Origin: Alphaproteobacteria bacterium
Lineage (GTDB): Bacteria > Pseudomonadota > Alphaproteobacteria > Caulobacterales > Aquidulcibacteraceae
Length of the DNA stretch: 64,000 bases
Direction of reading: 5' to 3'
NCBI GenBank assembly: GCA_026400735.1
Contig: JAPLOL010000151.1
Location: forward strand, 1 to 64,000
This document shows positions 42,223 to 51,736 of this stretch, piece by piece. The first letter of the stretch is position 1; each line of letters begins with the position of its first letter. The position numbers and the translations under genes are program-made. Under the pieces are notes generated by a model, which saw only the letters and a list, made by a program, of their open reading frames with translations, was not told the origin of the DNA and searched no databases.

Positions 42223-44118
42223 ATGCCGTTATCTCAAATCACCGTCCCCGCCCTTGCGCGCGCCATCGAAAAGCGCGGCTATGAAACGTTAACGCCGGTC
42301 CAGTCGGCTATCCTCGCAGGCGAATTGCGCGACGCGGATTTGATGGTCTCGGCGCAGACGGGCTCGGGCAAGACGGTCGCGTTCGGTCTGGCGCTGGCGC
42401 ACACGCTGCTTGGCGGGCAGGACAAGTTCGACAAAGCACGCGATCCGCTGGCGCTGATTATCGCGCCGACGCGCGAACTGGCGATGCAGGTTAAGGCGGA
42501 AATTCAGTGGCTCTACGCTGAGGCTGGCGGCGTGGTCGCTTCGTGCGTTGGCGGCATGGATGCGCGCGACGAGCGGCGCGCGTTGGATCGCGGCGCGCAT
42601 ATCGTTGTTGGCACACCGGGACGTTTGGTGGACCACCTGCATCGTGGCTCGCTGGTGCTGAACAGTTTGAAGGCCGTCGTGCTCGATGAAGCCGACGAGA
42701 TGCTGAACCTTGGATTCCGCGAAGAGTTGGAAACCATCCTGGACACTGCACCGGCCGACCGCCGCACTCTGATGTTCTCGGCGACGATGCCGCGCTCCAT
42801 CGCGACCCTTGCGGGCAAATACCAGCGCGACGCGCAACGCGTGAACACGATCAGCAGCGCCAAGCAGCACACCGACATCGAATATCTCGCGCTCACCGCG
42901 GGCGCACACGACATCGAGAATGCGATCTTCAACGTGTTGCGCTACCATGATGCGGCCAACGCGCTGGTGTTTTGCGGCACGCGCGCGGCGGTGACACACC
43001 TGCAGAGCCGGTTCAGCAATCGCGGCTTCTCGGTTGTCGCGTTGTCCGGCGAGCTTAGTCAAAAAGAACGCACCTACGCATTGCAGGCGCTGCGCGATCA
43101 CCGCGCCAACGTCTGCATTGCTACGGACGTTGCCGCGCGCGGCCTCGATCTGCCTGATCTCGATCTCGTCATCCACGCCGAAATTCCCAAGAACCCGGAA
43201 GCATTGCTCCATCGCAGCGGCCGCACCGGCCGCGCGGGGCGCAAAGGCACCAGCGTGCTGATCGTGCCCTACCCGGCGCGGCGCAGAACTGAGCGTTTGC
43301 TCCGCGACGCAAAAATTGAAGCACGCTGGAGTGAGCCGCCATCAGCCGATGACGTAAAACGACGCGATCAGCAACGCTTGCTCGATGACGCCGTGCTGAG
43401 CGAGCCAATTGCCGAAGACGAACGCGCTATCATCTCGGCGCTCCTTGAGCGCCACGACGTCGATCAGATCGCGGCGGCTTTTGCGCGACTCTATCGAAAG
43501 GGCCAGCCTGCCCCAGAAGATTTGATGGCACCACCGCCGAATGCGCAGAACCCCACGCGCCCCGAGCCTCGCCCGCAAGGCTTCGATCAAAGCGCGTGGA
43601 TCACACTCACCATCGGCTACGCCCAGAAAGCTGAGCCGCGCTGGCTGATCCCTATGCTGTGCAAAGCCGGCGGTATCACCAAGCGTGACATCGGCACGAT
43701 CCGCATCGAGGATCGCGTTACGCACGTCGAACTCAATGCTGCAGCGGTCGAGGGCTTCTTCACACATTTGGACGCCGACGGCCGCATTGAGAAAAACGTC
43801 TATGCGATGCCGATGCGCGAGCAAGCAGCGCCGCGCGCGGACAATCGCGAACGGCCTCAAGGCGCCGAACGTCACGAACGCCCTCAGCGGCAGGAACGGC
43901 CTGAGCGCCAAGACCGCCCACAGCGCGCAGAAAGACAAGATCGCGCGCCGCGTCAGGACCGTCCCGAGCGTCAAGAACGCCAGGAGCGCCCAGCAACAGC
44001 ACGGCCGGGACGCAAAGAGCGACAGGCTCAGGACACCCGCCGCGGCAAGCCGCCAGCGGGAAAACACCCCGCCGGTGGCAAGCCTCACAAAAAGAAAAAG
44101 TGGAATCCCGCGGACTAA
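42223..44118 (+). CDS. DEAD-box RNA helicase with DbpA-type RNA-binding domain
   Basis: 631 residues. Motifs: Q-region TPVQSAIL, Walker A AQTGSGKT, VLDEADEML, SAT, and HRSGRTGRAG. After the helicase core comes an RNA-recognition DbpA-like domain (WITLTIGYAQKAEPRWLIPM, then IGTIRIEDRVTHVEL), and then about 100 low-complexity residues of RPQ/RPE/DRP repeats ending in a lysine-rich HKKKKWNPAD. This architecture is seen in CsdA/DeaD-like ribosome assembly and cold-adaptation helicases. I chose the ATG at 42223 over 42172 because the conserved N-terminus begins there. Confidence 0.93.
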   Translation: MPLSQITVPALARAIEKRGYETLTPVQSAILAGELRDADLMVSAQTGSGKTVAFGLALAHTLLGGQDKFDKARDPLALIIAPTRELAMQVKAEIQWLYAEAGGVVASCVGGMDARDERRALDRGAHIVVGTPGRLVDHLHRGSLVLNSLKAVVLDEADEMLNLGFREELETILDTAPADRRTLMFSATMPRSIATLAGKYQRDAQRVNTISSAKQHTDIEYLALTAGAHDIENAIFNVLRYHDAANALVFCGTRAAVTHLQSRFSNRGFSVVALSGELSQKERTYALQALRDHRANVCIATDVAARGLDLPDLDLVIHAEIPKNPEALLHRSGRTGRAGRKGTSVLIVPYPARRRTERLLRDAKIEARWSEPPSADDVKRRDQQRLLDDAVLSEPIAEDERAIISALLERHDVDQIAAAFARLYRKGQPAPEDLMAPPPNAQNPTRPEPRPQGFDQSAWITLTIGYAQKAEPRWLIPMLCKAGGITKRDIGTIRIEDRVTHVELNAAAVEGFFTHLDADGRIEKNVYAMPMREQAAPRADNRERPQGAERHERPQRQERPERQDRPQRAERQDRAPRQDRPERQERQERPATARPGRKERQAQDTRRGKPPAGKHPAGGKPHKKKKWNPAD

Positions 44119-44537
44119 GCCAGTGCGACGCGGAAGTTCGCGTGCGCGCGCGCAATCGTCTCGCTGTCGGCGCTGATGTTGCACTCTGCGTAGCAGAGGG
44201 TTTTGCCGACACGAGCGAATGTGGTGTCGAACGCAAGCCATTGGCCAAGTTTAGTGACGCCGAGATATTCGATCGACAGAGAGGTGGTCCAGAGATTGGT
44301 CACCTGCACGCCATCGGCATGAAGCTTCACGCCGCAGGACATACCCATAGCCTGATCCGCCAGCGCTGCGATCAGGCCACCGTGCGCGGTGGCGCGCGAA
44401 TTGGTGTGCGGCTCGCGCAAGCGCACGCCAAGCACCATGCGATCAGACTGCCGCTGCACATATAGCGGCCGCCATGGATCGAGCAGCGGGCTCGGCCGGG
44501 TAAAGAGTTCGAATCCTTCTGGCGTCTCTTCGCTCAT
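44115..44537 (-). CDS. PaaI-family thioesterase (hotdog fold)
   Basis: 140 residues from the ATG at 44537. Hotdog-fold core: NSRATAHGGLIAALADQAMG is the HGG active-site motif, then a LWTTSLSIEYLG strand and FDTTFARVGKTLCYAECNI. These enzymes cleave acyl-CoA thioesters. The upstream gene's stop overlaps its start, and it ends 4 nt inside the convergent helicase gene. Close to acyl-CoA dehydrogenase genes, consistent with acyl-CoA metabolism. Confidence 0.85.
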   Translation of the reverse strand: MSEETPEGFELFTRPSPLLDPWRPLYVQRQSDRMVLGVRLREPHTNSRATAHGGLIAALADQAMGMSCGVKLHADGVQVTNLWTTSLSIEYLGVTKLGQWLAFDTTFARVGKTLCYAECNISADSETIARAHANFRVALA

Positions 44538-44704
44538 CGCTGCTGCCAAGCCACGTAGAGCGCGGCCGCTGTGATCACCGCGCCCCACATCCACCAACGG
44601 CCCACGAAATCGCGCCAGCGCACATTGCGCGAGGCTTCACGAAAGCCCTGCTGCGCGCGCTTCAGACGTTCTTCGCTGCCCGGTCCTTCGAGCCGTTCGG
44701 CCAT
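44534..44704 (-). CDS. 56-residue small membrane protein
   Basis: From the ATG at 44704: a charged start (MAERLEGPGSEERLKRAQQ), then WRDFVGRWWMWGAVITAAALYVAW, one membrane helix, and a short QQR end. Its stop overlaps the thioesterase ATG (ATGA). No family recognised. It lies directly after the acyl-CoA dehydrogenase gene (stop at 44706) on the same strand. Confidence 0.65.
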   Translation of the reverse strand: MAERLEGPGSEERLKRAQQGFREASRNVRWRDFVGRWWMWGAVITAAALYVAWQQR

Positions 44705-44705
44705 C

Positions 44706-45941
44706 TCACCGCCCCGACGGCAGATCCTTGAACGCCACACCTTTATCGACACGCACGTCTTGCGGCAGGCCAAGAACGCGCTCGGCGATGATGTTTTTCA
44801 AAATTTCATCGGTACCGCCGGCGATGCGCAGGCCCGGCGCAAACATGTAGCTTTGATGGAATGCGCCTTCGAGCGGCGCGAGTTCGGGATCGTTGATGAT
44901 GCCGTAATGATCCTGCGCTTCGATCGCAGTGTTGGCGATGTCCATCATCTGGTTGGCGTTGATGACCTTGCCGATCGAAGATTCCGGGCCAGGCGTCTGG
45001 CCTTTCGACAGCGCAGTCATCGTACGGAATTTCGCAAGCTTGTAGCCCTCGGCGCGCACGATCCAATCCGCAAGCTTTTGGCGGAAGCTCTCATCTTGAA
45101 TGAGCGTGCCCTCGCCGGTTGGCGAGTTGATGCCCTTGGCATAGTCGAAAATTTCTTTGTAGTCGGGTCCGTATGAACCGCCGACTGCGAGACGCTCGTT
45201 CATCAACGTAACGAGCGCGACGTTCCAGCCCATTCCGGGGTCGCCGAGGCGCCATGAATCCGGAATGCGAACGTCGGTGAAATAGACTTCGTTGAACTCA
45301 CGGCCGCCCGACGCCTGGTGGATCGGGCGCACTTCGACGCCCTTCTGCTTCATATCGACGATAAACATCGTCAGACCCTTGTGCTTCTCCACGTCCGGGT
45401 TTGTGCGCGTGAGCAGAATGCCGAAGTCGGAGAATTGCGCGCCGGTCGTCCAGACCTTCTGGCCGTTGATGATCCAATCATCGCCATCGCGCACAGCTTT
45501 GGTTTTACCTGCAGCGACGTCAGAACCGGCAGCCGGCTCCGAGAAAAGCTGACACCAAATCTCTTCGCCGCGCAGCGCCTTGGCGACGTAGCGATCCTTG
45601 GTGGCGTCGTCGGAGAATGCAATCACGGTCGGCACGCACATGCCGAGGCCAATCGAGAACGGGGCGCCGGGCGCATCGAACTTTGCTTCTTCCTGGTTGA
45701 AGATCACCGAATAGATCGGCGGCAAGCCACGTCCGCCCTGCTCTTTGGCCCAAGTGATGCCTGCGAAACCAGCCTCAGCCTTCTTGCGCTGATAGTCCTT
45801 CGCCGCCGCCAGGTATTCCTTCGGCGACAACTTGCGCTGCAACCGCTCCTGGTCATTGCTCTTGGGCTGCACGTTCGCTTCTAGGAACGCGCGCGCTTCG
45901 CTGCGGAATTTGGCTTCTTCGGGTGCGTCGTTGAAATCCAT
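44706..45941 (-). CDS. Acyl-CoA dehydrogenase (411 residues)
   Basis: Flavoprotein that oxidises acyl-CoA to enoyl-CoA. Landmarks: FSEPAAGSDVAAGKTKAV in the middle domain, QKVWTTGAQFSDFGILLTRT, and the C-terminal YMFAPGLRIAGGTDEILKNI. The end (IIAERVLGLPQDVR) is the usual closing helix. It resembles the longer chain of two-chain dehydrogenases, so it may pair with the 371-residue dehydrogenase at 47110-48225. The substrate is unknown. Confidence 0.92.
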   Translation of the reverse strand: MDFNDAPEEAKFRSEARAFLEANVQPKSNDQERLQRKLSPKEYLAAAKDYQRKKAEAGFAGITWAKEQGGRGLPPIYSVIFNQEEAKFDAPGAPFSIGLGMCVPTVIAFSDDATKDRYVAKALRGEEIWCQLFSEPAAGSDVAAGKTKAVRDGDDWIINGQKVWTTGAQFSDFGILLTRTNPDVEKHKGLTMFIVDMKQKGVEVRPIHQASGGREFNEVYFTDVRIPDSWRLGDPGMGWNVALVTLMNERLAVGGSYGPDYKEIFDYAKGINSPTGEGTLIQDESFRQKLADWIVRAEGYKLAKFRTMTALSKGQTPGPESSIGKVINANQMMDIANTAIEAQDHYGIINDPELAPLEGAFHQSYMFAPGLRIAGGTDEILKNIIAERVLGLPQDVRVDKGVAFKDLPSGR

Positions 45942-45953
45942 GGTGCGCTCCGG

Positions 45954-46397
45954 TCAAATCTCAAGAACCATACGTCCGCGCGTAGGCAGCGCGGACCATT
46001 CCACCGCCAAACGATCGATCTCCGACCGAATGGCGACAATTGCATCTTCCGTTAGCGTGATCGGCTCGGTGCCGCGCGCTTCGCAGGTGGTGTGAAAGAG
46101 GTCGATCACTTCGGACGCAGGCGGACGCCCGCTCCAGCTGTCGGCCTGCATTGTCTCAACCAGCCGCTCCACCGCTTCGCTCTCGGCCTCGGGTGTCATG
46201 CGAAAACCGACGCCCTCGCCACTCGCGGCGCGATGGATGAAGCCCCGCATCTCCAGCACGCGCTCAATCGCGTAATGAAACATGTCGTGCGGGATCGGCG
46301 GCTGCTTTGGACACGCGATCTCCTCAAGCGCGCCGCCTCGTTCGACGAACATGGCGTCGTACTTGCCGTCCCGCTTTTCGAAGATAACACGCGCCAT
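45954..46397 (-). CDS. 147-residue protein of unknown function
   Basis: Soluble, mixed charge, without signal or membrane segment. Starts MARVIFEKRDGKYDAMFV (ATG 46397; a GTG at 46400 is alternative) and contains PIPHDMFHYAIERVLEMRGF. No domain recognised. It directly precedes the acyl-CoA dehydrogenase gene by 12 nt on the same strand, so an operon is likely. Confidence 0.65.
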   Translation of the reverse strand: MARVIFEKRDGKYDAMFVERGGALEEIACPKQPPIPHDMFHYAIERVLEMRGFIHRAASGEGVGFRMTPEAESEAVERLVETMQADSWSGRPPASEVIDLFHTTCEARGTEPITLTEDAIVAIRSEIDRLAVEWSALPTRGRMVLEI

Positions 46398-46483
46398 CAC
46401 CAGACAGCCCGCATTCGCTGTGCGCCCGCCGCTTTCGAGACGCGTTGGCTACCGCTATGGTCCCGCTCAAGGGAGGCGGCCAG

Positions 46484-47095
46484 ATGAAGAGCTATGGGAT
46501 ATTTGCGTGGGCATTGGCCTTCGCGCTTGCGTGGACGCCGCTCGGCGCTGGCGCGCAACCCACGCGGACCCCGGAACGCCAAGCTATGCTCGATCGGTTG
46601 AGCGTAGCGTTGCCGCCATCCGGCGCCACGATCGAAGAGACTGCGCGGATCCGGCGCGCTCGCATGCAAGACCTGGAATCCCAATTCATGGCTCACAATG
46701 CCGGTCGCGAGACTGACGTTTCGGCGATCCTGGACGGGTACGCCTTGTGCGTCGCCACCGCCATCCACGACCAGTCGCTCAACCTCGTCCTGACGGCCGC
46801 CGACCTCAGCCTCAGCGACACTGAGCTTGAGAACATGATCGGCTTCTACTCCGGTCCGGACCACCCGCGCTTTTCGGAAATCAGCGAACGTATGCAGCGC
46901 GGCGAACCGGTCAGCGACGAGGACAGGCGGTTCGTGAATGAACAGGTCGCGGAGCCGGCCACGCAGAGGTTCGCTCGACAGCTTCAAGAAACAGCCGCCA
47001 ACTTCGCGCGCAGCCCTGAAGGAACGCGTCTGCTCGACACGTGTGCGCGAGCCATGGTCGATGCGGCGGCGACCGCTGGCATCAACCCGCCGTGA
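46484..47095 (+). CDS. DUF2059-like secreted protein
   Basis: 203 residues from the ATG at 46484 (GGGAGG 7 nt upstream). A signal peptide ends near GAGAQ, followed by a helical domain. The DLSLSDTELENMIGFYSGP motif and VAEPATQRFARQLQETAANF match the style of DUF2059 proteins, which have no known activity. It is isolated between two acyl-CoA dehydrogenase genes and transcribed oppositely. Confidence 0.75.
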   Translation: MKSYGIFAWALAFALAWTPLGAGAQPTRTPERQAMLDRLSVALPPSGATIEETARIRRARMQDLESQFMAHNAGRETDVSAILDGYALCVATAIHDQSLNLVLTAADLSLSDTELENMIGFYSGPDHPRFSEISERMQRGEPVSDEDRRFVNEQVAEPATQRFARQLQETAANFARSPEGTRLLDTCARAMVDAAATAGINPP

Positions 47096-47109
47096 TGGCA
47101 GAGCGGCGC

Positions 47110-48225
47110 TCACGCGGCGTTGCGCTGCTCAAGACGCTTCACGAGTTTTTCCTTCCACGCAGCTGGTGATCCAGCCTGCAAGGCCAAGAGCTTGGCGCGA
47201 CGGAAAAACAGGTGGCAATCGACTTCCCAGGTGAAGCCCATGCCGCCGTGAGTTTGGATGTTTTCCTTGGCGCAGAAGTAGTAGGCGTCACTTGCCGCCG
47301 CGCGTGACGCAGCCGCAGCGAACGGAAGTTCGGCCGCTTCTGTTGAGAGGGCCCAGGCGCCGTAATAGGCGTTGGACCGCGCAACTTCGATGCCGACATA
47401 CATGTCCGCGAGCTTGTGCTTGATCGCCTGAAACGAACCGATCGGCCGGGAGAACGCGTAACGCGACTTCGCGTACTCAGTCGCCATCTCCAGGCACTGC
47501 TGTGATCCGCCGATCTGTTCGAACGCAATCAACACGGCAGCGCGATCGAGCACGGCTTCGGCCGTATCCCAGCCCTGGCCAGATACGCCTAGGCGTTCAG
47601 CCTTTGCACCTTTGAACTCAAGCTTGGCGTGACCGCGCGTCGGGTCGAGCGTTTTCAATGTCGTGCGCGTCACACCGGGTTGATTGAGATCGACCAGAAC
47701 GAGCGAAACTCCGCTGCCTTCTTTGGCAACCACTACGGCGTGCGTGGCGCAATCGCCGTCCGTCACTGGAATCTTCACGCCGGTTAGCGTCGAGCCGTCG
47801 AACTTAGCGCTGATACTCGAAGCCGTCGGCGCGCCCGGACCTTCGCTCAGGGCGAAGCATCCAATCGCCTCCCCGCTCGCGACCTTCGGCAGCACCGCCG
47901 TTTTCTGCGCATCACTGCCCACGAGCATCAAAGCTTCGGCGAAGAAATACACGGTCGATGAAAACGGGATCGGCGCCACCGCGCGACCAATCTCTTCGGC
48001 GAGCACGCAGAGCTCCAGGCGTCCAAGGCCCAGGCCGCCATGTTCTTCCGGGATTGCAACACCCAGCCAGCCCATCTCGGCCACGCCGCGCCACAGCGCT
48101 TCGTCGTAGGATTTGGCGTCGTCGTTCAAAACACCGCGCACGACTTTGATGGCGGACTTGTCGGCCAGAAACTTGCGCGCCTGATCTTTCAGGCTCTTCT
48201 GGTCATCAGAAAAATCGAAATTCAC
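47110..48225 (-). CDS. Acyl-CoA dehydrogenase (371 residues)
   Basis: Shorter acyl-CoA dehydrogenase. Landmarks: LGRLELCVLAEEIGRAVAPIPFSS, KHKLADMYVGIEVARSNAYYGAW, and late THGGMGFTWEVDCHLFFRRAK. The start is GTG at 48225 with GGGAGGA upstream. It resembles the shorter partner of heterotetrameric dehydrogenases known from steroid and cholate side-chain degraders, while the longer chain is at 44706-45941. Confidence 0.9.
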   Translation of the reverse strand: MNFDFSDDQKSLKDQARKFLADKSAIKVVRGVLNDDAKSYDEALWRGVAEMGWLGVAIPEEHGGLGLGRLELCVLAEEIGRAVAPIPFSSTVYFFAEALMLVGSDAQKTAVLPKVASGEAIGCFALSEGPGAPTASSISAKFDGSTLTGVKIPVTDGDCATHAVVVAKEGSGVSLVLVDLNQPGVTRTTLKTLDPTRGHAKLEFKGAKAERLGVSGQGWDTAEAVLDRAAVLIAFEQIGGSQQCLEMATEYAKSRYAFSRPIGSFQAIKHKLADMYVGIEVARSNAYYGAWALSTEAAELPFAAAASRAAASDAYYFCAKENIQTHGGMGFTWEVDCHLFFRRAKLLALQAGSPAAWKEKLVKRLEQRNAA

Positions 48226-48369
48226 CCCGTTCCTCCCGGGTTATGGTTGCCACCATCCTAACGCGCACGTTGGAAAGTGCGAAAGAGTGTCTTGGCGTCA
48301 ACGTCTGTTCACGAAGGCTCAATTGCACTGGGGTATGCTCCGCCCTTCAAATTTGGGGTGAGTAGTCTC

Positions 48370-48936
48370 ATGGCGAAGGCGGTCTTCCATAAGGGCCAAC
48401 GCGTCTACGTGAAGCCAGTGGCGACGTGGGCGACGATCGAGAACGTCCACCCGCAATGGGTCAAGGGCGTCGAAGAACCGTTGCGCGTCACCTATGACAC
48501 GGGCCTCGGCCGCGACTTCCAGGCGCACGAACTGGCCGCCGAAGAAAAGAACCCGCACAAGCCGGACCTGATCGAGACCGAAAACTGGCGCATCCTGCGG
48601 GCCGTCAACCGGCTCTCCCAAGATGCGCGCGATCCGCGCCATCCTTATCCGGGCACCTACCCCGTCGTCGTTACCGACGAAAAGGATTGGGGCGGCTGGC
48701 GCGTGCCGATGGCGGAATACGACCGCGATCCGCAGCGCGTCGAACATCAGTCGCGCATTTTCGCCAACGCGCTGCGCCTCATGCGCGTTGCGCGCGAACT
48801 GATCGAGTTCGCACAAGATTACCCGCAGGAAACGCCGCGCCAAATGCAAGAGCTGGCGCAGCAAGCAGAAATGGTTCTGGCGGCCGTCTATCACGAGACA
48901 AAGCCACGCACGGAAGCCTCCGTCGCGGCTGAATAA
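48370..48936 (+). CDS. SH3-like-start conserved protein, unknown function
   Basis: 188 residues from the ATG at 48370. The first 60 residues look like an SH3-type barrel (FHKGQRVYVKPVATWATIENV), and the remainder is polar helix with a motif DEKDWGGWRVPMAEYD. No catalytic signature. The upstream frame start at 48277 is not supported by a ribosome site. It lies opposite the acyl-CoA dehydrogenase start, divergent. Confidence 0.6.
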   Translation: MAKAVFHKGQRVYVKPVATWATIENVHPQWVKGVEEPLRVTYDTGLGRDFQAHELAAEEKNPHKPDLIETENWRILRAVNRLSQDARDPRHPYPGTYPVVVTDEKDWGGWRVPMAEYDRDPQRVEHQSRIFANALRLMRVARELIEFAQDYPQETPRQMQELAQQAEMVLAAVYHETKPRTEASVAAE

Positions 48937-48992
48937 CCCGCATTGATTTTCGGGTCCGCGCGGCTCATGTCAGGTCTTCCCTGGAGGCCTGA

Positions 48993-51590
48993 ATGCGCGA
49001 CGCTGAAAACGTCACTGTCCGTCTGTCGGATTACCAACCGCCCGACTATCTGATCGACGAAATCGCGCTCGTGTTCTCGCTGGAACCGGAGGCGACGATA
49101 GTCGCTGCGCGCAGCCATGTGCGCCGCAGTAGCGCAGGCGCCGCCCCTCTCGTTCTGAATGGTGAGCGGCTCAATCTGCAGAGCATCGCCATCGACGGCG
49201 AAACACTGAGCGACGACAAATACAGCGCCGAGCCGGGCCGTTTGGTCATTCACAATCCGCCGGCGTCGTTCTTGCTCGACATCGTCACACGCATTTCGCC
49301 AGCAACGAACACACACTTAGAAGGCCTCTACATGTCTGGCGGCCGCTTCTGCACGCAGTGCGAAGCGGAGGGCTTCCGCACGATCACCTACTACCTTGAC
49401 CGGCCCGACGTCATGGCGCGGTTTGCTGTGCGCATCGAAGCAGACAAAGCCGCCTACCCGACGTTGCTCTCAAATGGCAACCTGACCGAGAGCGGCGATC
49501 TTCCGGACGGCAAGCATTTTGCCGTGTGGGTCGATCCACATCCGAAGCCCGCCTACCTGTTCGCATTGTGCGCCGGCAAATATGAATCGATCCACGACGC
49601 GTTCGTTACGCAAAGCGGCCGCAAAGTGGCGCTCGGCATCTATGTCGACCCGGGTGATGCGCCGCGCGCGGGATACGCGATGGATGCGTTGAAGCGCTCA
49701 ATGAAATGGGACGAGGACACGTTCAAACGTGAGTATGACCTCGACGCATTCAACATCGTTGCGGTCCGCGATTTCAATTTTGGCGCGATGGAGAACAAAG
49801 GTCTCAACATCTTCAACTCGTCGCTGATCTTGGCCGACGCGGATACTGCAACCGATGCCGACTTCGAGGCGATCGAAGCCGTCGTCGGCCACGAATACTT
49901 CCACAACTGGACGGGCAACCGCATCACCTGCCGCGACTGGTTTCAGCTCTGCTTGAAAGAAGGCCTCACCGTCTATCGCGAGCAAGAATTCAGCGCCGAC
50001 CAGCGCTCACGTCCCGTGCAGCGGATCAAAGACGTGAAGCGCCTGCGCGCACGTCAGTTCGGCGAGGACGCGGGCCCGCTCGCGCACTCGGTGCGGCCTT
50101 CGACGTATCAGAAGATCGACAATTTCTACACCGCGACCGTCTATGAAAAAGGCGGTGAAGTGATCCGCATGCTGAAGCGGATCATCGGCGAAGACGCCTT
50201 CAATCGCGGCATGCAACTCTATTTCGAGCGACGCGATGGCACCGCCTCTACCGTTGAAGATTTCATCAGCTGTTTTGAGGAAGCCTCGGGCGCGAAGCTC
50301 AACACCTTCATGCGTTGGTATGAGCAGGCTGGGACGCCTGCGCTAAAGGTGCGCGGGCAATACGACAAAGCCGCGCGCACCTACCAGCTCGATGTGTCTC
50401 AACGCCTCTCGGCAACCCCGGGTCAGCCTCACAAGCTGCCGGCGCCGATCCCGCTGCAGATCGGCTTCATCAGCCCCGATGGCGCCATCATCGCCTCAAA
50501 GATTGAAGGCGACACGATCTCGCGCACCGAACATCGCGCGGTACTGGAGGACTCGCAGGCCACATTCCGCTTCGCCGATGTTCTGGAAGAGCCGATCGTC
50601 TCTGTCGTCCGCGGGTTCTCTGCGCCCGTGACGTTGGACGATGACCTGACGCCGCAAGCACGCCTCGCGCAAATGGCGCACGATCCAGATCCGTTCACAC
50701 GGTGGGAAGCAGGCCAAACACTGGCGCGCTCAATCATGCTCGGCGAAAGCGGCGCGTCAGTCACCGCCCTGACAACTGCGCTCGGTCGCGAACTCGATCG
50801 CGCGCAGGAAGATCCGGCGTTTGCAGCACTCGCCCTGCGCCTGCCCGATCTCAACGAGCTCATTTTGTCGTCGAAGTCGCCGGATCCAGAAAAACTCTTC
50901 CAATCGCGCGAGGATCTGCGCCGCTCTATCGCCGGCGCATTGCGGGAACGTCTTGAGGCGATTGCACGGACCAAAGGCGAAGCGCCGTTTTCACCTGGCG
51001 CCGATGCTGCTGGCCGGCGCTCGCTGAAGAGCGCCGCACTAGACCTTCTCTCCTCGCTCGGCCCGAGCGATGCGCTGACGGACGCGTACGACAACGCGCA
51101 AAGCATGACGGAGACGGTCGCCGCACTTGAGGCGCTGGGCGCAGCCGAAAGCCCCGCGTTCGATGCAGCGCTGACGAAATTCTACGAGCGCTGGCAGTCA
51201 AACCCTCTGGTCATCGACAAATGGTTTGCAGTGCAAGCCTCGTCTCCGCGCGCCGACGCGCTCGCGCGCGTCGACAAATTGCGCGGGCACGCTGAGTTCA
51301 ATCTAAAGAACCCAAACCGGGTGCGCTCGCTCGCGGCCGCGTTTGCGATGCGCAATCCGCGTGCGTTCCACGCTGCCAGTGGTGACGGCTACCGTTTCCT
51401 CGCATCGCTCGCCGAAACCATCGATCCCCTCAACCCGGCGCTTGCCGCGAGGCTGTTGACGCCGTTCGAATCATGGCGGCGATTCGATCCTCAACGTCAG
51501 GAACATGCGCGCAAAGCGCTGGAGCAACTCGCTTCGCTTCCGCAACTATCGAAGAACACGCGGGAAATGGTCGAACGCACGCTCGCGTAG
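48993..51590 (+). CDS. pepN: Aminopeptidase N (M1 zinc metallopeptidase)
   Basis: 865 residues. Substrate-recognition motif FGAMENKGLNIFN and zinc-binding motif HEYFHNWTGNR with a later glutamate in LKEGLTVYRE are clear. It removes N-terminal residues from peptides, with broad specificity. Length is normal for proteobacterial PepN. The histidine kinase gene follows after 146 nt on the same strand. Confidence 0.96.
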   Translation: MRDAENVTVRLSDYQPPDYLIDEIALVFSLEPEATIVAARSHVRRSSAGAAPLVLNGERLNLQSIAIDGETLSDDKYSAEPGRLVIHNPPASFLLDIVTRISPATNTHLEGLYMSGGRFCTQCEAEGFRTITYYLDRPDVMARFAVRIEADKAAYPTLLSNGNLTESGDLPDGKHFAVWVDPHPKPAYLFALCAGKYESIHDAFVTQSGRKVALGIYVDPGDAPRAGYAMDALKRSMKWDEDTFKREYDLDAFNIVAVRDFNFGAMENKGLNIFNSSLILADADTATDADFEAIEAVVGHEYFHNWTGNRITCRDWFQLCLKEGLTVYREQEFSADQRSRPVQRIKDVKRLRARQFGEDAGPLAHSVRPSTYQKIDNFYTATVYEKGGEVIRMLKRIIGEDAFNRGMQLYFERRDGTASTVEDFISCFEEASGAKLNTFMRWYEQAGTPALKVRGQYDKAARTYQLDVSQRLSATPGQPHKLPAPIPLQIGFISPDGAIIASKIEGDTISRTEHRAVLEDSQATFRFADVLEEPIVSVVRGFSAPVTLDDDLTPQARLAQMAHDPDPFTRWEAGQTLARSIMLGESGASVTALTTALGRELDRAQEDPAFAALALRLPDLNELILSSKSPDPEKLFQSREDLRRSIAGALRERLEAIARTKGEAPFSPGADAAGRRSLKSAALDLLSSLGPSDALTDAYDNAQSMTETVAALEALGAAESPAFDAALTKFYERWQSNPLVIDKWFAVQASSPRADALARVDKLRGHAEFNLKNPNRVRSLAAAFAMRNPRAFHAASGDGYRFLASLAETIDPLNPALAARLLTPFESWRRFDPQRQEHARKALEQLASLPQLSKNTREMVERTLA

Positions 51591-51736
51591 TTATTAACAG
51601 CTGCGGCAAATCGGTAACCCGTTTGTTTGCACGGCGGGCGTTTCCAGCGCACGCATCGACAGAGCGTTTACCAACCCGTTACAATTCAGACTCTTCAGGA
51701 TTCCGAACGGCGATTCGGGGCGGCCGGGGAATACTT

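Noticed and set aside
43850..44060. Repetitive RPQ/RPE-coding stretch as a possible CRISPR or tandem repeat array
   Set aside because: The units are irregular and in frame with the helicase C-terminal tail. No conserved repeat-spacer structure.
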